Origin: Longimicrobium sp. | Lineage (GTDB): Bacteria > Gemmatimonadota > Gemmatimonadetes > Longimicrobiales > Longimicrobiaceae | DNA length: 38,691 bases | Assembly: GCA_036389795.1 (NCBI GenBank) | Contig: DASVWD010000215.1 | Coordinates: forward strand, 1 to 38,691 | Direction: 5' to 3' | Shown here: piece by piece, positions 24,843 through 32,552 of the stretch | Position numbering within the stretch: the first letter of the stretch is position 1 | How the letters are laid out: each line of letters begins with the position of its first letter | Position numbers and translations under genes: made by a program | Notes under the pieces: model-generated | Database searches by the model: none | Told to the model about the DNA's origin: nothing | The model's input: only the letters and a program-made list of their open reading frames with translations

Positions 24843-24943
24843 TGTGTCACTCCGAGGTTGATGGGTGGGATGGTGGATTGCCGAGACCGGGACTGCAAAG
24901 GGTGCAAGGACGAACTTCGTCCTGTTGCATTGAAGGCCCTGCT

Positions 24944-26239
24944 TCAGTCGCTCTCACGGAGGAGCCCGTGGGCCTGCAGTCGCGCCAGCACGTCGAGCGT
25001 GGGGCCGCGCTCCCCGGCCGGAAGGTCTTCGACGGCGGCCCGGTCGAGCCCCCGCTCCGTCTCGAGGGGGCGGAGGAGCTCCGCCGCCTCCGGAGGGAGC
25101 GGGAAGGCACGCAGCGTCCGCGCGTCCACCAGCGCCGCCCCTGCCCGGCCGTCAAGCCGCACGCAGCGGCCCACGTCCAGGCGGAAGGCGGCACCCGAGC
25201 CGAGCCGGCGCTCCACGGCCACCGGGTCCGGCGGACCTTCCACGGGCGGCGCCACCCCGGCCAGCCGCCAGCGGTGCAGGAAGCGGACGTCCTGCCACTC
25301 GGCCGGGTCCCCCGCCACGTGCTCCGCGAAGAAGTCGTACAGCGCCTGCATGGTGCGGTGGACGTGCTCGGCCGCGTCTTCGCCAGGGGGCGGGGGGAGG
25401 ATCGGGACGCCGCACGCCACCCGCCCCGGGTGCGGCCCGTCGGGGAGTGCGGCCACGGGGAGGATCGCCGCGCCGTTGGCGGCGGCCAGGCGCGCTGCAC
25501 CGGTCATCACCCGCAGTTCCATCCCTAGGAAGCGCACCGCGCAATGCGAGAGCACCGCCTCGCCTCCTCCCCAGCCGCGGTTGCCGTCCACGTTCAGGTA
25601 GGCCGCGCCCCCGCCGCGCAGAGCGCGCACCAGGGTGACCAGCCCGGCGGGGTCGTCGATCCGCGCCACCTTCAGCCCGTGCAGACCGGACGCCCCGTTC
25701 CCGCCGCGGCGGTTCTCCTCCACGGTGCGGGTGTCCACCGCGAAGGTGAGCGGGAGACCCAGGTGACAGAGGTCGGTGGGGACGAAGCGGTACGAGCCGA
25801 AGTGGAAGCCGCACACCAGCACCCCGCGCCCGTCCGCACGCAGCGCCTCCAGCGGCGCCTCGTCCCACCCTCTCAGCACCGGACCATTTCCTCCCGGGCC
25901 CGCATCACCGTTCCCCGCGCCGATGCGGCGCAGCGCGGCGTCGTGGTAGCGCATGTTGTGCTGCCACCCGCGCCATAGCCGGTTGCGCGCGCACTGCGCC
26001 GCCACGCTGCGCACCTGCTCCGCCGGCCACCTCTCGCCGAAGAGCGACGTAAGGTTCAGCAGGCACGCCTGATAGCCGAAGGGGACCAGCCCCTCACCAT
26101 TCAGCCGCTGGATGGCGGTGTGCACCTCGTCGGGCTCGCCGCACAGCTCGCCCAGGTAGCGGGCCACCCGCCGTCGGAGCATGTCCTGCCCCTCCGCGCG
26201 ACCCTGGGGGGGAGCGGCAGTCACGGCGGTCACCGCCAT
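24944..26239 (-). CDS. LPLAT/HtrB-like acyltransferase with C-terminal PqqD-like domain
   Basis: The start chosen is the ATG at 26239, 24 bp after the radical SAM stop; the upstream open frame is the shadow of that gene. In 431 residues the order is: N-terminal helical region (1-110), LPLAT-like acyltransferase core (130-320) and PqqD-like winged helix (350-431, FRLDVGRCVRLDGRAGAALV ... LARLQAHGLLRE). Core hallmarks: GVLVCGFHFGSYRFVP, AAYLNVDGNRGWGGGEAVLS and AARLAAANGAAILPVAAL, as in LpxL/HtrB. The catalytic HX4E box is altered: His146 is present but the acid position is Arg151 (HFGSYR). The fused PqqD-like domain should dock on the precursor leader, so the acyl group may be put on the peptide. 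It is the most unusual protein in the window. Alternative: a non-catalytic carrier or scaffold. Confidence 0.85.
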   Translation of the reverse strand: MAVTAVTAAPPQGRAEGQDMLRRRVARYLGELCGEPDEVHTAIQRLNGEGLVPFGYQACLLNLTSLFGERWPAEQVRSVAAQCARNRLWRGWQHNMRYHDAALRRIGAGNGDAGPGGNGPVLRGWDEAPLEALRADGRGVLVCGFHFGSYRFVPTDLCHLGLPLTFAVDTRTVEENRRGGNGASGLHGLKVARIDDPAGLVTLVRALRGGGAAYLNVDGNRGWGGGEAVLSHCAVRFLGMELRVMTGAARLAAANGAAILPVAALPDGPHPGRVACGVPILPPPPGEDAAEHVHRTMQALYDFFAEHVAGDPAEWQDVRFLHRWRLAGVAPPVEGPPDPVAVERRLGSGAAFRLDVGRCVRLDGRAGAALVDARTLRAFPLPPEAAELLRPLETERGLDRAAVEDLPAGERGPTLDVLARLQAHGLLRESD

Positions 26240-26262
26240 CTTCCAGTCGGCCGCACCGCGCG

Positions 26263-27747
26263 CTAGACGGCGGCGGGGATGTTGGGGTCCACCCGAGTGC
26301 CGTCCTTGAGCACCCGGGTGGGGTGAATGCGCTGCTTTCCGGCTTCGTACGTCTCCAGGAGCGCCGTGTGCAGCGCGCGCTTGATGGGCGGGCAGGGGCG
26401 GTTGCCGCTCTCGATGCGCTCCATCGGACAGTGCATTCCCTGGCAGACCGGCACCATGTAGCACTTGGCGCAGCCGCTGTCGTTCTCGAACGCCGGCTCC
26501 GTCCATAGGCTCATCTTGTCCAGGTCCAGGTTCAGCTCGCCGTCCGGCGTGAGCTGGCCCACCACGTTGTAGTCCTTCTTGTCGAGCGCCACCGTGCACT
26601 TCATCACCTTCCCTGTGGCGCCGATCAGGAAGTTGTAGGGGCGGGCGGCATAGCAGACGCCGTTGCCCGGGCGCGACATCGACCCGATCCCGCGCGTCTC
26701 GAAGCCCTGCTCGATGGCCGTGCGGTTCATCTCGCCGCGGACCTTCTTCTCCTCGTCGAGCCCGCAGGTGGAGAGGTTCTGATCATTGTCGCCGCCCCAC
26801 TTCCCCACCGCGTGGAAAGACAGGTGGTAGCGCGGGTCGCCGCCGAACTCCTCCCCGATCATCCGCACGAACTCGGGGAGTGCGGGGGCGTTTTCCCGGT
26901 CGTAGTTCACGCGCAGCGTCACGCGGAACTGATCCGGGCGGGCCTTGAGCGCCTGCAGGTTGGCGAAGATGGTGTCGAAGGTGCCGCTCCCGTCGCGGCC
27001 CACCCGCTTCTTGTTGTGGTACTGCGCGGGCCCGTCCAGGGTGATCTGGAAGTCGCGGATCCCCCACCCCAGCAGCTTGCCGGCGGTCTCAGGGGTCAGC
27101 AGGTACCCGTTGGTGGTCATGTGGCACCCGAAACCCAGCCCGTTCTCACGCGCCGTCTCCTGGAGGAAGGGAGCCAGGTCCTCCACCGCCTCCATTCCGT
27201 ACAGCGGCTCGCCGCCGAAATAGCTGACGGAGAGTTCCTTCAGCCGCGGAGCGCGCTTCCGCACCAGCGCCTTGACGGCCTCGCGTGTCTCCGGCGTCAT
27301 GGTGCCGCGGGCGAAGTCCTCGTAGCAGTACACGCAGCGGAAGTTGCAGTCCTCGCTGGTCATCAGAATCAGCGACAGGATGTCGGTACGGTACTGCTGT
27401 TTCCCGAAAGCGAACTGCAGGCGCTGGCGCTCGTTGGTGCCCCTGCTCACGAGGTAGCCGCGCTTGTGCAGGTACTCCACCATGCCCTCCAGCTTCGCCG
27501 TGATCCCCTGCTGGACCAGGAGCCGTTCCACCGTCTCGACCTGTTCCGGCTCGAATACAGTGATCTTCCCCGAGAAGGTATTCCACATCACCAGGCGGCC
27601 GTCGGGCGAAGTGGTGCGGGTGTTGTAGCGCGAGGGAACGAACTGGCGCCTCCCGGTCGGCAACGGCGGGATCTGGACCAACTGCTTGGGCTTGCAGGGC
27701 GACGCGTCCAGCGGCGACTGCCGCATGATGTCGGGAGTGCCGATCAT
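26263..27747 (-). CDS. Radical SAM/SPASM peptide maturase with N-terminal PqqD-like domain
   Basis: This 494-residue enzyme has an N-terminal PqqD-like region (about 45-105, WNTFSGKITVFEPEQVETVE then LEGMVEYLHKRGYLV). The radical SAM core has CNFRCVYC (Cys134, Cys138, Cys141 bind the cluster) and YFGGEPL (176-182). A C-terminal SPASM domain has Cys365, Cys384, Cys426, Cys429, Cys435, Cys440 and Cys452 for two auxiliary clusters (CAKCYMVPVCQGMHC). All are intact. Such enzymes form thioether (sactipeptide/ranthipeptide) or C-C crosslinks in RiPPs; the precursor has five Cys, so thioether formation is a natural guess. Start: MIGTPDIM with GAGG upstream. A 7-bp inverted repeat lies about 100 bp upstream. 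Confidence 0.95.
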   Translation of the reverse strand: MIGTPDIMRQSPLDASPCKPKQLVQIPPLPTGRRQFVPSRYNTRTTSPDGRLVMWNTFSGKITVFEPEQVETVERLLVQQGITAKLEGMVEYLHKRGYLVSRGTNERQRLQFAFGKQQYRTDILSLILMTSEDCNFRCVYCYEDFARGTMTPETREAVKALVRKRAPRLKELSVSYFGGEPLYGMEAVEDLAPFLQETARENGLGFGCHMTTNGYLLTPETAGKLLGWGIRDFQITLDGPAQYHNKKRVGRDGSGTFDTIFANLQALKARPDQFRVTLRVNYDRENAPALPEFVRMIGEEFGGDPRYHLSFHAVGKWGGDNDQNLSTCGLDEEKKVRGEMNRTAIEQGFETRGIGSMSRPGNGVCYAARPYNFLIGATGKVMKCTVALDKKDYNVVGQLTPDGELNLDLDKMSLWTEPAFENDSGCAKCYMVPVCQGMHCPMERIESGNRPCPPIKRALHTALLETYEAGKQRIHPTRVLKDGTRVDPNIPAAV

Positions 27748-27850
27748 GAGCTTTGCCTCAACGGCGGGGAGGGGGATGCGGTAACTGCAAAGGCTTTAGA
27801 GCTGCAGCGGCTCACAATATCCGATGGCGTGGCCCTCTACCCCACCGCAT

Positions 27851-27880
27851 TTCGACGCATGACTAGAGCAATTCGTCGAA
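27851..27880. promoter_or_regulatory. Candidate operator: inverted repeat TTCGACG-N16-CGTCGAA
   Basis: Two exact 7-bp arms (27851-27857 and 27874-27880) are 16 bp apart, centre to centre 23 bp or about two helical turns. They lie in the 306-bp gap between the AraC-like regulator and the radical SAM gene, about 100 bp upstream of the latter. There is no T-run, so it is not a terminator. The AraC-like protein encoded just upstream is the natural candidate to bind. The rest of 27748-28053 holds nothing else I can support. Confidence 0.45.
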
Positions 27881-28053
27881 TCGTGTCCTGATTCGTGCGT
27901 CAGCTAAGGTTGGCGACTTCATGGAACGGGGAACGAGAAGCGGCCCATGGGGGAATACAGGCCTCCTCGGTCGCACCCCGATGGATGGCTCAGGCCGCTG
28001 ACGACCGCGCGGTTCAGAGTTGAACGCGTTGGATGGGGCTCGAACCGGCCCGC

Positions 28054-28926
28054 TCACGCTCTGGCGACGATCCCCAGCTCTTCTTCGTACACCCTGCCAC
28101 GCGCGTCGGCGAGCTCCGTGTCAGTGCTTGTCTGCTCCACCCCGTGCGCGACTGACGACTCGCAGTCCGTCCGCAGGAGGTGGGTGCGGGCGAACACGTG
28201 CAGTCGCGCCGTAATCAGTCTCCCCTCCTCCGCCGGGGTGTAACCAGCCCTGTGCACGAGTCGCTTGGTCAAACGACGGAGCGTATGCTCGTGGACACCC
28301 AGTTCGACCGCTACCTCGGCGGTGCGGCGCCCAGCCAACCTGCGGCGGCTCGCGTGCAGCAGCAGCACCAGCCCGAGGAAATCCACCAGCCGCAGGCTGG
28401 GGCCCGGACCCGCCGTCTTGCGCCACTGCAGGCACAACGTGGTGCGGTCGCAGTGCACGCTCGCCGCCAACTCGGCCACGGAATAGACCGGGCGATGCGC
28501 CAAGCAGGCGTGCATCAGGGCCGTACGCAGCGAGCGGGGAAGGTGCTGCGCCTCGCCCAACAGTTCCCCCAATGCGTGCAGCGAACTGCACGCACTGGCG
28601 CGCTGCACCGCGTCGGCAAGTGCAGTGTCCGCGTTGGCCAACCACACCACCTCCTCCACCATCAGCGAGCACAGATGGCGCGCGTTCTCCATGCACCCGC
28701 GGGTGGCCAGCACAATGGGGTGACAGGGGAATCGCCTACGGAAGCGGCGCAGCTGCGCCACGTCCTCACCCTCGTGGAGCCACTCGATGCGCACCACCGA
28801 GCAGAGTGCCTGCGGCGCTCGCCGCTCGAACTCGCGCCAGTCGTGCACGAGGCAGCGCTCGGGGAGCGGGCCCGCCGCGAGATATCGTTCGAGGCGCGGA
28901 GAGTCTTTCTCGAAGACGAGGATCAT
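28054..28926 (-). CDS. AraC-type transcriptional regulator (probable cluster regulator)
   Basis: In 290 residues, the first 110 (MILVFEKDSPRLERYL... VRIEWLHEGEDVAQLRR, then HPIVLATRGCMENARHL) resemble a degenerate receiver-like or effector domain without a clear phosphorylatable Asp. Residues 148-170 (SVAELAASVHCDRTTLCLQW) and 203-225 (AEVAVELGVHEHTLRRL) form the two helix-turn-helix units of an AraC family DNA-binding domain. It is on the same strand as, and just upstream of, the radical SAM gene, separated by a gap with an inverted repeat. It probably controls the RiPP cluster. The family call rests on the paired HTH pattern. Confidence 0.75.
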   Translation of the reverse strand: MILVFEKDSPRLERYLAAGPLPERCLVHDWREFERRAPQALCSVVRIEWLHEGEDVAQLRRFRRRFPCHPIVLATRGCMENARHLCSLMVEEVVWLANADTALADAVQRASACSSLHALGELLGEAQHLPRSLRTALMHACLAHRPVYSVAELAASVHCDRTTLCLQWRKTAGPGPSLRLVDFLGLVLLLHASRRRLAGRRTAEVAVELGVHEHTLRRLTKRLVHRAGYTPAEEGRLITARLHVFARTHLLRTDCESSVAHGVEQTSTDTELADARGRVYEEELGIVARA

Positions 28927-29608
28927 GAGTCGAGTCCATCCATTCCGTGTTTACGAGGTGATCCCTGCGGCCTACAGTGCGGGTGAGGCGGGCACAGTCC
29001 CAAAGGAAAGGTCCCGCACCGGTGGAGCGGCTGCTGTCAACCCGTGCGGCGCAACCGACAGCCCCAAGCCCTCGTCGCGATCTCCTGTCTCGACTAGGCC
29101 GACCCTGGGAGCGGAAATCAATCGCTAAACAGGCCCGAGCCTGCAAGACGAGGTGATCTTTCGGATGCCGCTACGGTTCCGGTGAGCGGCTGAGACGGCC
29201 GGGCACGAGGTGCCCTTCAGATCGGAGCGGTATGTTCCGTCTGAGGGTAAGGTCCAGCGCTTTTGCGAGAGAAGCGTGTGTGGGGACAGCTACGGTCACG
29301 TATTCGCCGGAGCGAAATCCTCCGTGCATCCGTATCCACTGCCCTGTGAGAGGATGATGCACTGATGACTGGCGGCTTCCTCGGGATTCTTGCCGCCGCC
29401 TGGACTACCATGCCTGACGTGCGGAGAGAAAATGGCTATAAAGAGGAGGGTACTCGCTACAATCCCATCAAATGCTGGGCGGAGTAGCGACGATGAATCT
29501 CTGATTTGCTCCCAAAGGGTCGATAATAATATGTTTCTACATAATTGGTGTCAAGAGGTGCGCTAGGCTCTCTCTTCTGGCCTTATGTTCCCGCACGGGA
29601 AGAAGTAA
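28927..29608. other. Intergenic stretch, no supported gene
   Basis: No frame here has a start with good composition. The part 29400-29580 is clearly poorer in GC than its surroundings (runs such as AATAATATGTTTCTACATAA), which is unusual for this genome and may mark an insertion boundary between the RiPP cluster and the accessory region. Confidence 0.45.
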
Positions 29609-30144
29609 TTAAGGTGGTCCCGATCTCCCGAGAGGATCGGCCCCGCGGCGTCGATTCCCGCCCTCTGGCAGTGGCGACGCCAGCAGTTCTGTGACCGCCC
29701 GCCTCAAGCGGCCCCGCAACTCCTCTGGAACGCCGGTGGCGGTCAGAAGTGCATCGAGGGCCACTTCGCGTACCTGGTCGGCAGGCTCGTGTCCGACGCG
29801 CCTCAGGTACCAGAGCCAGTCGACGTGCCATCGAGAAAGTTGCTCAGGCCGGTAGGAGCAAACGACCGCTTCTCGGATCTGGGGTCCGCTTCGGCGGACA
29901 GCGCGCTCAGCTCACGCGCGAGCGCGCGCAGTGAAGTCCGGTCGCGTTCACGCCTGAGCGCGGCCCGTACAGGCTCCCAGTCGATTTCCGCGGGAGGAGC
30001 TTGCTCGTCTATCCGCGCGGGCTTCCGCCCGGCAGGTGCAGCGCCGGACTCAGGCTCCGACCTCACTTTGCGTACGCGACGCACGGAGGGATAGACTACG
30101 TGGTCGGGGTACGCTTCCCCAGCACCCTGATAGCCGATTCGCAT
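29609..30144 (-). pseudogene. Frameshifted helix-turn-helix protein, SPTGL family (copy C)
   Basis: From an ATG at 30144 the frame encodes 113 residues with the family pattern RERDRTSLRALARELS and APTGLSNFLDGT, then stops at 29803. The missing second half continues in another frame: RWHVDWLWYLRRVGHEPADQ, DALLTATGVPEELRGRLRRA, stopping at 29609. A single frame change near 29820-29835 restores a full family member. The copy also has about 15 extra residues (ALSAEADPRSEKRSF) inside the HTH. It could be an inactive gene or a sequencing error. Confidence 0.6.
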
Positions 30145-30276
30145 TCTGGGCGTGTGTGGATGATTCGGAGGGTGGCAGCACGTGTCGGGCTCAGAAAGTG
30201 AACATAGGGAACGCTTGGGCGCAAGAGGGGCGGTGCCGTCGAGGTTCCTTCTCTCTCCGGCTCGATGGAAAGGCAA

Positions 30277-30315
30277 AGCCCCTGCGGCACCTCGCACGCA
30301 GGGGCTCTTTCTTCG
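30277..30315 (+). terminator. Hairpin terminator AGCCCCTGC/GCAGGGGCT plus CTTTCTT
   Basis: Arms 30277-30285 and 30298-30306 are 9 bp each with a 12-nt loop, followed by a pyrimidine-rich tail on the plus strand. The minus-strand tail (TTTGCCTTTCC) is also U-rich, so it may act both ways. No plus-strand gene ends just upstream. It directly precedes the radC-like fragment. Confidence 0.6.
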
Positions 30316-30667
30316 GCGAGTTGCTGACGCTCCTCCTCGACCCTGGACGGGGCCGGGCGAGGGCCGAGCGCGCCGCGGCGGCGCTGCTCTCGCGCTGTGC
30401 CGGCGCGGACGGACGCATGCGGCTGCGCGCCGTCGCCGCCGCGCCGCTCGCGCGCGCCGCCGGCATCGGCTACGCATCGGCCGCGCGGATGGCCGCGGCC
30501 TTCGAGCTGGGCCGGCGGGCGGCGAGCGGCGCGGCGGCGCGTTCCTGTTCAAGCAGATGGGGGGTCGCACACCGAAGGCCAGCGGCCGCGAGCTCGACGG
30601 CCGAACACACGTCGAGTGGCCCCAGCACCCGGAGGTGCAGCGGTGGATCGTCCGAGAGGCCGCGTAA
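30316..30667 (+). pseudogene. Chimeric remnant: RadC N-terminal fragment joined to a Gp37/Gp68-like tail
   Basis: From 30316 one frame reads GELLTLLLDPGRGRARAERA, then GADGRMRLRAVAAAPLA and ASAARMAAAFELGRRAAS. This is the same N-terminal part of RadC as in the gene at 31406, but without the JAB metalloprotease domain. At about 30535 the text changes, in another frame, to FLFKQMGGRTPKASGRELDG and ends near 30667. That piece resembles the C-terminus of phage Gp37/Gp68 (DUF5131) proteins, typically FFFKQWGGxxPKxxGRxLDG. Two broken genes have been joined by deletion. No expressed protein is expected. Confidence 0.6.
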
Positions 30668-30691
30668 GAGCGCACCTATAAAGTCTATTTA

Positions 30692-30906
30692 TCAGCCTCC
30701 CAGGAGCATGAAGCGGCGGGTGCGGGGCGCGGACGCAGGGTGCCCGGTCCAGCGCAGCCAGAGAGCCTCGTCGGTTACCTCCGTCTCGCGGCCTGCCGGC
30801 AGCGCTGCGGATGCGGTGACAATTCTGAGCATTCGGTACGTCACGGTAGTGGATGCAGGAAAGGCATCGGTCCCGCATGCCGCGCACGTCTCACTGCGGC
30901 GGCGGG
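30692..30906 (-). CDS. Possible small zinc-ribbon-like ORF (doubtful)
   Basis: A minus-strand frame reads TCAACGTDAF-like text (ETCAACGTDAFPASTTVTYR), then MLRIVTASAALPAGRETEV and ALWLRWTGHPASAPRT, ending MLLGG. One CAAC pair suggests a metal site but there is no second pair. The frame stays open to 31210 through an unlikely N-terminus that contains a terminator hairpin. It is either a small truncated gene or chance; the start is not determined. Confidence 0.3.
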
Positions 30907-31092
30907 ACCGGGGTTGGGTGTCAGCGCTGAGTTGGTGAAGGACGACCCGGGTGTGGGACGAACGTTGCCCGACGACAGGCCCGAGCTCAACCAACGCCCG
31001 CCGGTCAGGACCGCTCGTTTCAGAGCACGGTGACCAGGCTCGGGGAGAAGAGCCCCCGCCAGGCCCGGGAGGTGGGAGGAACCCGGGAACAG

Positions 31093-31138
31093 AAAAAAAG
31101 GTGGGAGCGCCGCGTGAATCCATCGCGGCATCCCACCT
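31093..31138 (-). terminator. Strong rho-independent terminator on the minus strand, no gene upstream
   Basis: AGGTGGGA (31099-31106) pairs with TCCCACCT (31131-31138), and GCCGCG (31109-31114) with CGCGGC (31124-31129). On the minus strand the stem is followed by seven T. It is a textbook terminator, yet no minus-strand gene lies between it and 31945; radC is on the other strand. It may end an unannotated transcript or be left over from a lost gene. Confidence 0.75.
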
Positions 31139-31208
31139 CTGGTCCGGGGCCGTGATGATCTTCCCGAGCGCGGGCGTCCAGGCGGACGAGCTCGCCCTTC
31201 CCCCCTCC

Positions 31209-31405
31209 ATGCACGGGCGCCGGCTCCGGCGTCGCTTTCATGCGCTGGGCCCCGACGCGCCCGCACGCCGCCTGCACGAACTGGGAGCGGGCGAGCTGGC
31301 GTCCGCGAGCTGCTGACGCTCCTGCTCGATCCCGGCCGGGGCCGGGAGAAGGCTGAGCGCGCCGCGGCGGCGCTGCTCGCGCGTTTCGCCGGCGCGGACG
31401 GCCAC
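31209..31405 (+). pseudogene. Out-of-frame N-terminal part of radC
   Basis: An ATG at 31209 opens MHGRRLRRRFHALGPDAP... HELGAGELAS, which has the layout of a RadC N-terminus, but stops at 31316. From about 31305 another frame continues RELLTLLLDPGRGREKAERA and runs without a stop into the gene at 31406. A single frame change near 31300-31312 would join the pieces into a near full-length RadC of about 245 residues. Either the gene is damaged, an indel error exists, or an alternative start is used downstream. Confidence 0.6.
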
Positions 31406-31945
31406 ATGCGCCTGCGCGCCATCGCCGCCGCGCCGCTCGCGGAGCTCGCGCGCGCCGCCGGCATCGGCCACGCGTCGGCCGCCCGGGTAGCGGCCGCGTT
31501 CGAGCTCGGCCGACGGGCGGCAAGCGAGTACGTCCTCGACCGCGAGCGGCTCGCGAGCGCCCGCGACGTCTACGAACTGATGCGGCTCGCGCTACGGGAC
31601 CTCCCGCAGGAGGAGCTGCACGCGCTGCTGCTCGACACCCAGAACCAGCTGATCCGCGACGTGCTGGTGTCGCGCGGCACCGTCGACGCTACCCTCGCGC
31701 ACCCGCGCGAGATCTTCCGCCCGGCCATCCAGGAGGCCGCCGCGGGGGTGATCCTGGTCCACAACCACCCCAGCGGCGAGCCTCACCCCTCCCCCGAGGA
31801 TCGCGCCATCACGCTCCAGGTCGCGCACGCGGGCCGCACCATCGGGATAGCGCTGCTGGACCACGTGATCATCGGCGAGGGCCGCTACCACTCCTTCGTC
31901 GAGTCCGGCACCCTGCCGGACGCGCCGCTCGGCGCCTTCGCGTAG
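31406..31945 (+). CDS. radC: RadC-family JAB metalloprotease-like protein (N-terminally broken)
   Basis: The 179 residues from the ATG at 31406 contain the end of the N-terminal helical region (GIGHASAARVAAAFELGRRA) and the complete JAB/MPN domain. Motif: VILVHNHPSGEPHPSPEDRA (JAMM: HxH...SxxD), followed by LLDHVIIGEGRYHSF. The HNHP and SPED residues are intact. RadC homologs are common on plasmids and integrative elements; despite the name, a DNA repair role is not supported for E. coli RadC. The N-terminal half lies in a different frame just upstream. A second N-terminal fragment at 30316 shows that part of this gene was duplicated. A plus-strand terminator follows at 32003. Confidence 0.85.
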   Translation: MRLRAIAAAPLAELARAAGIGHASAARVAAAFELGRRAASEYVLDRERLASARDVYELMRLALRDLPQEELHALLLDTQNQLIRDVLVSRGTVDATLAHPREIFRPAIQEAAAGVILVHNHPSGEPHPSPEDRAITLQVAHAGRTIGIALLDHVIIGEGRYHSFVESGTLPDAPLGAFA

Positions 31946-32002
31946 CCGCCGGGCCGGACGTCCGGCCGCGCGGCCCCAGCACGACCCACCGCATCCTGAG
32001 CA

Positions 32003-32035
32003 GGGGGAGCCGCCCACGGCCCCCTCTTTCGTTTT
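32003..32035 (+). terminator. Rho-independent terminator after radC
   Basis: GGGG (32004-32007), a bulged A and GCCG (32009-32012) pair with CGGC (32017-32020) and CCCC (32021-32024). The tail TCTTTCGTTTT follows on the plus strand. It stands about 60 bp after the radC stop. Confidence 0.65.
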
Positions 32036-32056
32036 CCCCCCACGCCCACGGAGCCG

Positions 32057-32530
32057 ATGCCGCCGCACGCCCTCGAGCCAGGCGGGTTCTGCAGGTCGGG
32101 GAGTCGGACGTCTACGACGGCTGGACGGACGGCAGGACGTACATCGCCCTCGAGCGCCGCCGGCTCCGGGGGCTCACCTCGCTGGAGCAGTGGTACCGCC
32201 TCGGCCACCTCCTCCTCCCACGAGTACTGCCACGACGACTCGACGGAGGAGACCCACGTCCACGGGGCCGAGTTCTTCGAGACCCACCACAACCTGACCG
32301 ACGAGCGGATCGGGCCCTTCCTGGAGGCGGTGATGCGCGAGTGGCCGGACGCGCTCCGGCGCGCCGCGCGGAAGCTGCGCGGCATGATCTCCAGCATGCG
32401 TGACCACCTCGCGCGGCTGGAGCGGGAGGGCGCCGCCTACGCCCGGGTGAAGACCGAGTTCGACGATGTCTCCGCCCAGCTCGCGCTCTTCGACCTCCCG
32501 CCCGCCGCCCGCCGGCGCGCCGCGGCGTAG
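32057..32530 (+). pseudogene. Frameshifted ORF with HExxH motif and clamp-binding-like C-terminus
   Basis: In the first frame (about 32095-32210) the text is VGESDVYDGWTDGRTYIALE and LTSLEQWYRLGHLLL. After an apparent one-base change in the C-rich run near 32212 it continues in the next frame as HEYCHDDSTEETHVHGAEFF ... RIGPFLEAVMREW and ends QLALFDLPPAARRRAAA. HEYCH has the HExxH form of zinc proteases, and HVH adds possible ligands. A C-terminal QLALF matches the beta-clamp-binding consensus QL(S/D)LF in shape. The layout reminds me of the C-terminal part of some phage/plasmid ATP-binding proteins, but I cannot name it. The frame change may be a sequencing error. Confidence 0.5.
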
Positions 32531-32552
32531 CGCGCCCGGCGCGCGGGCCGCC

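Noticed and set aside
29171-29411. Short minus-strand ORFs of 63-64 codons
   Set aside because: No ribosome site, no motif and overlapping each other in different frames.
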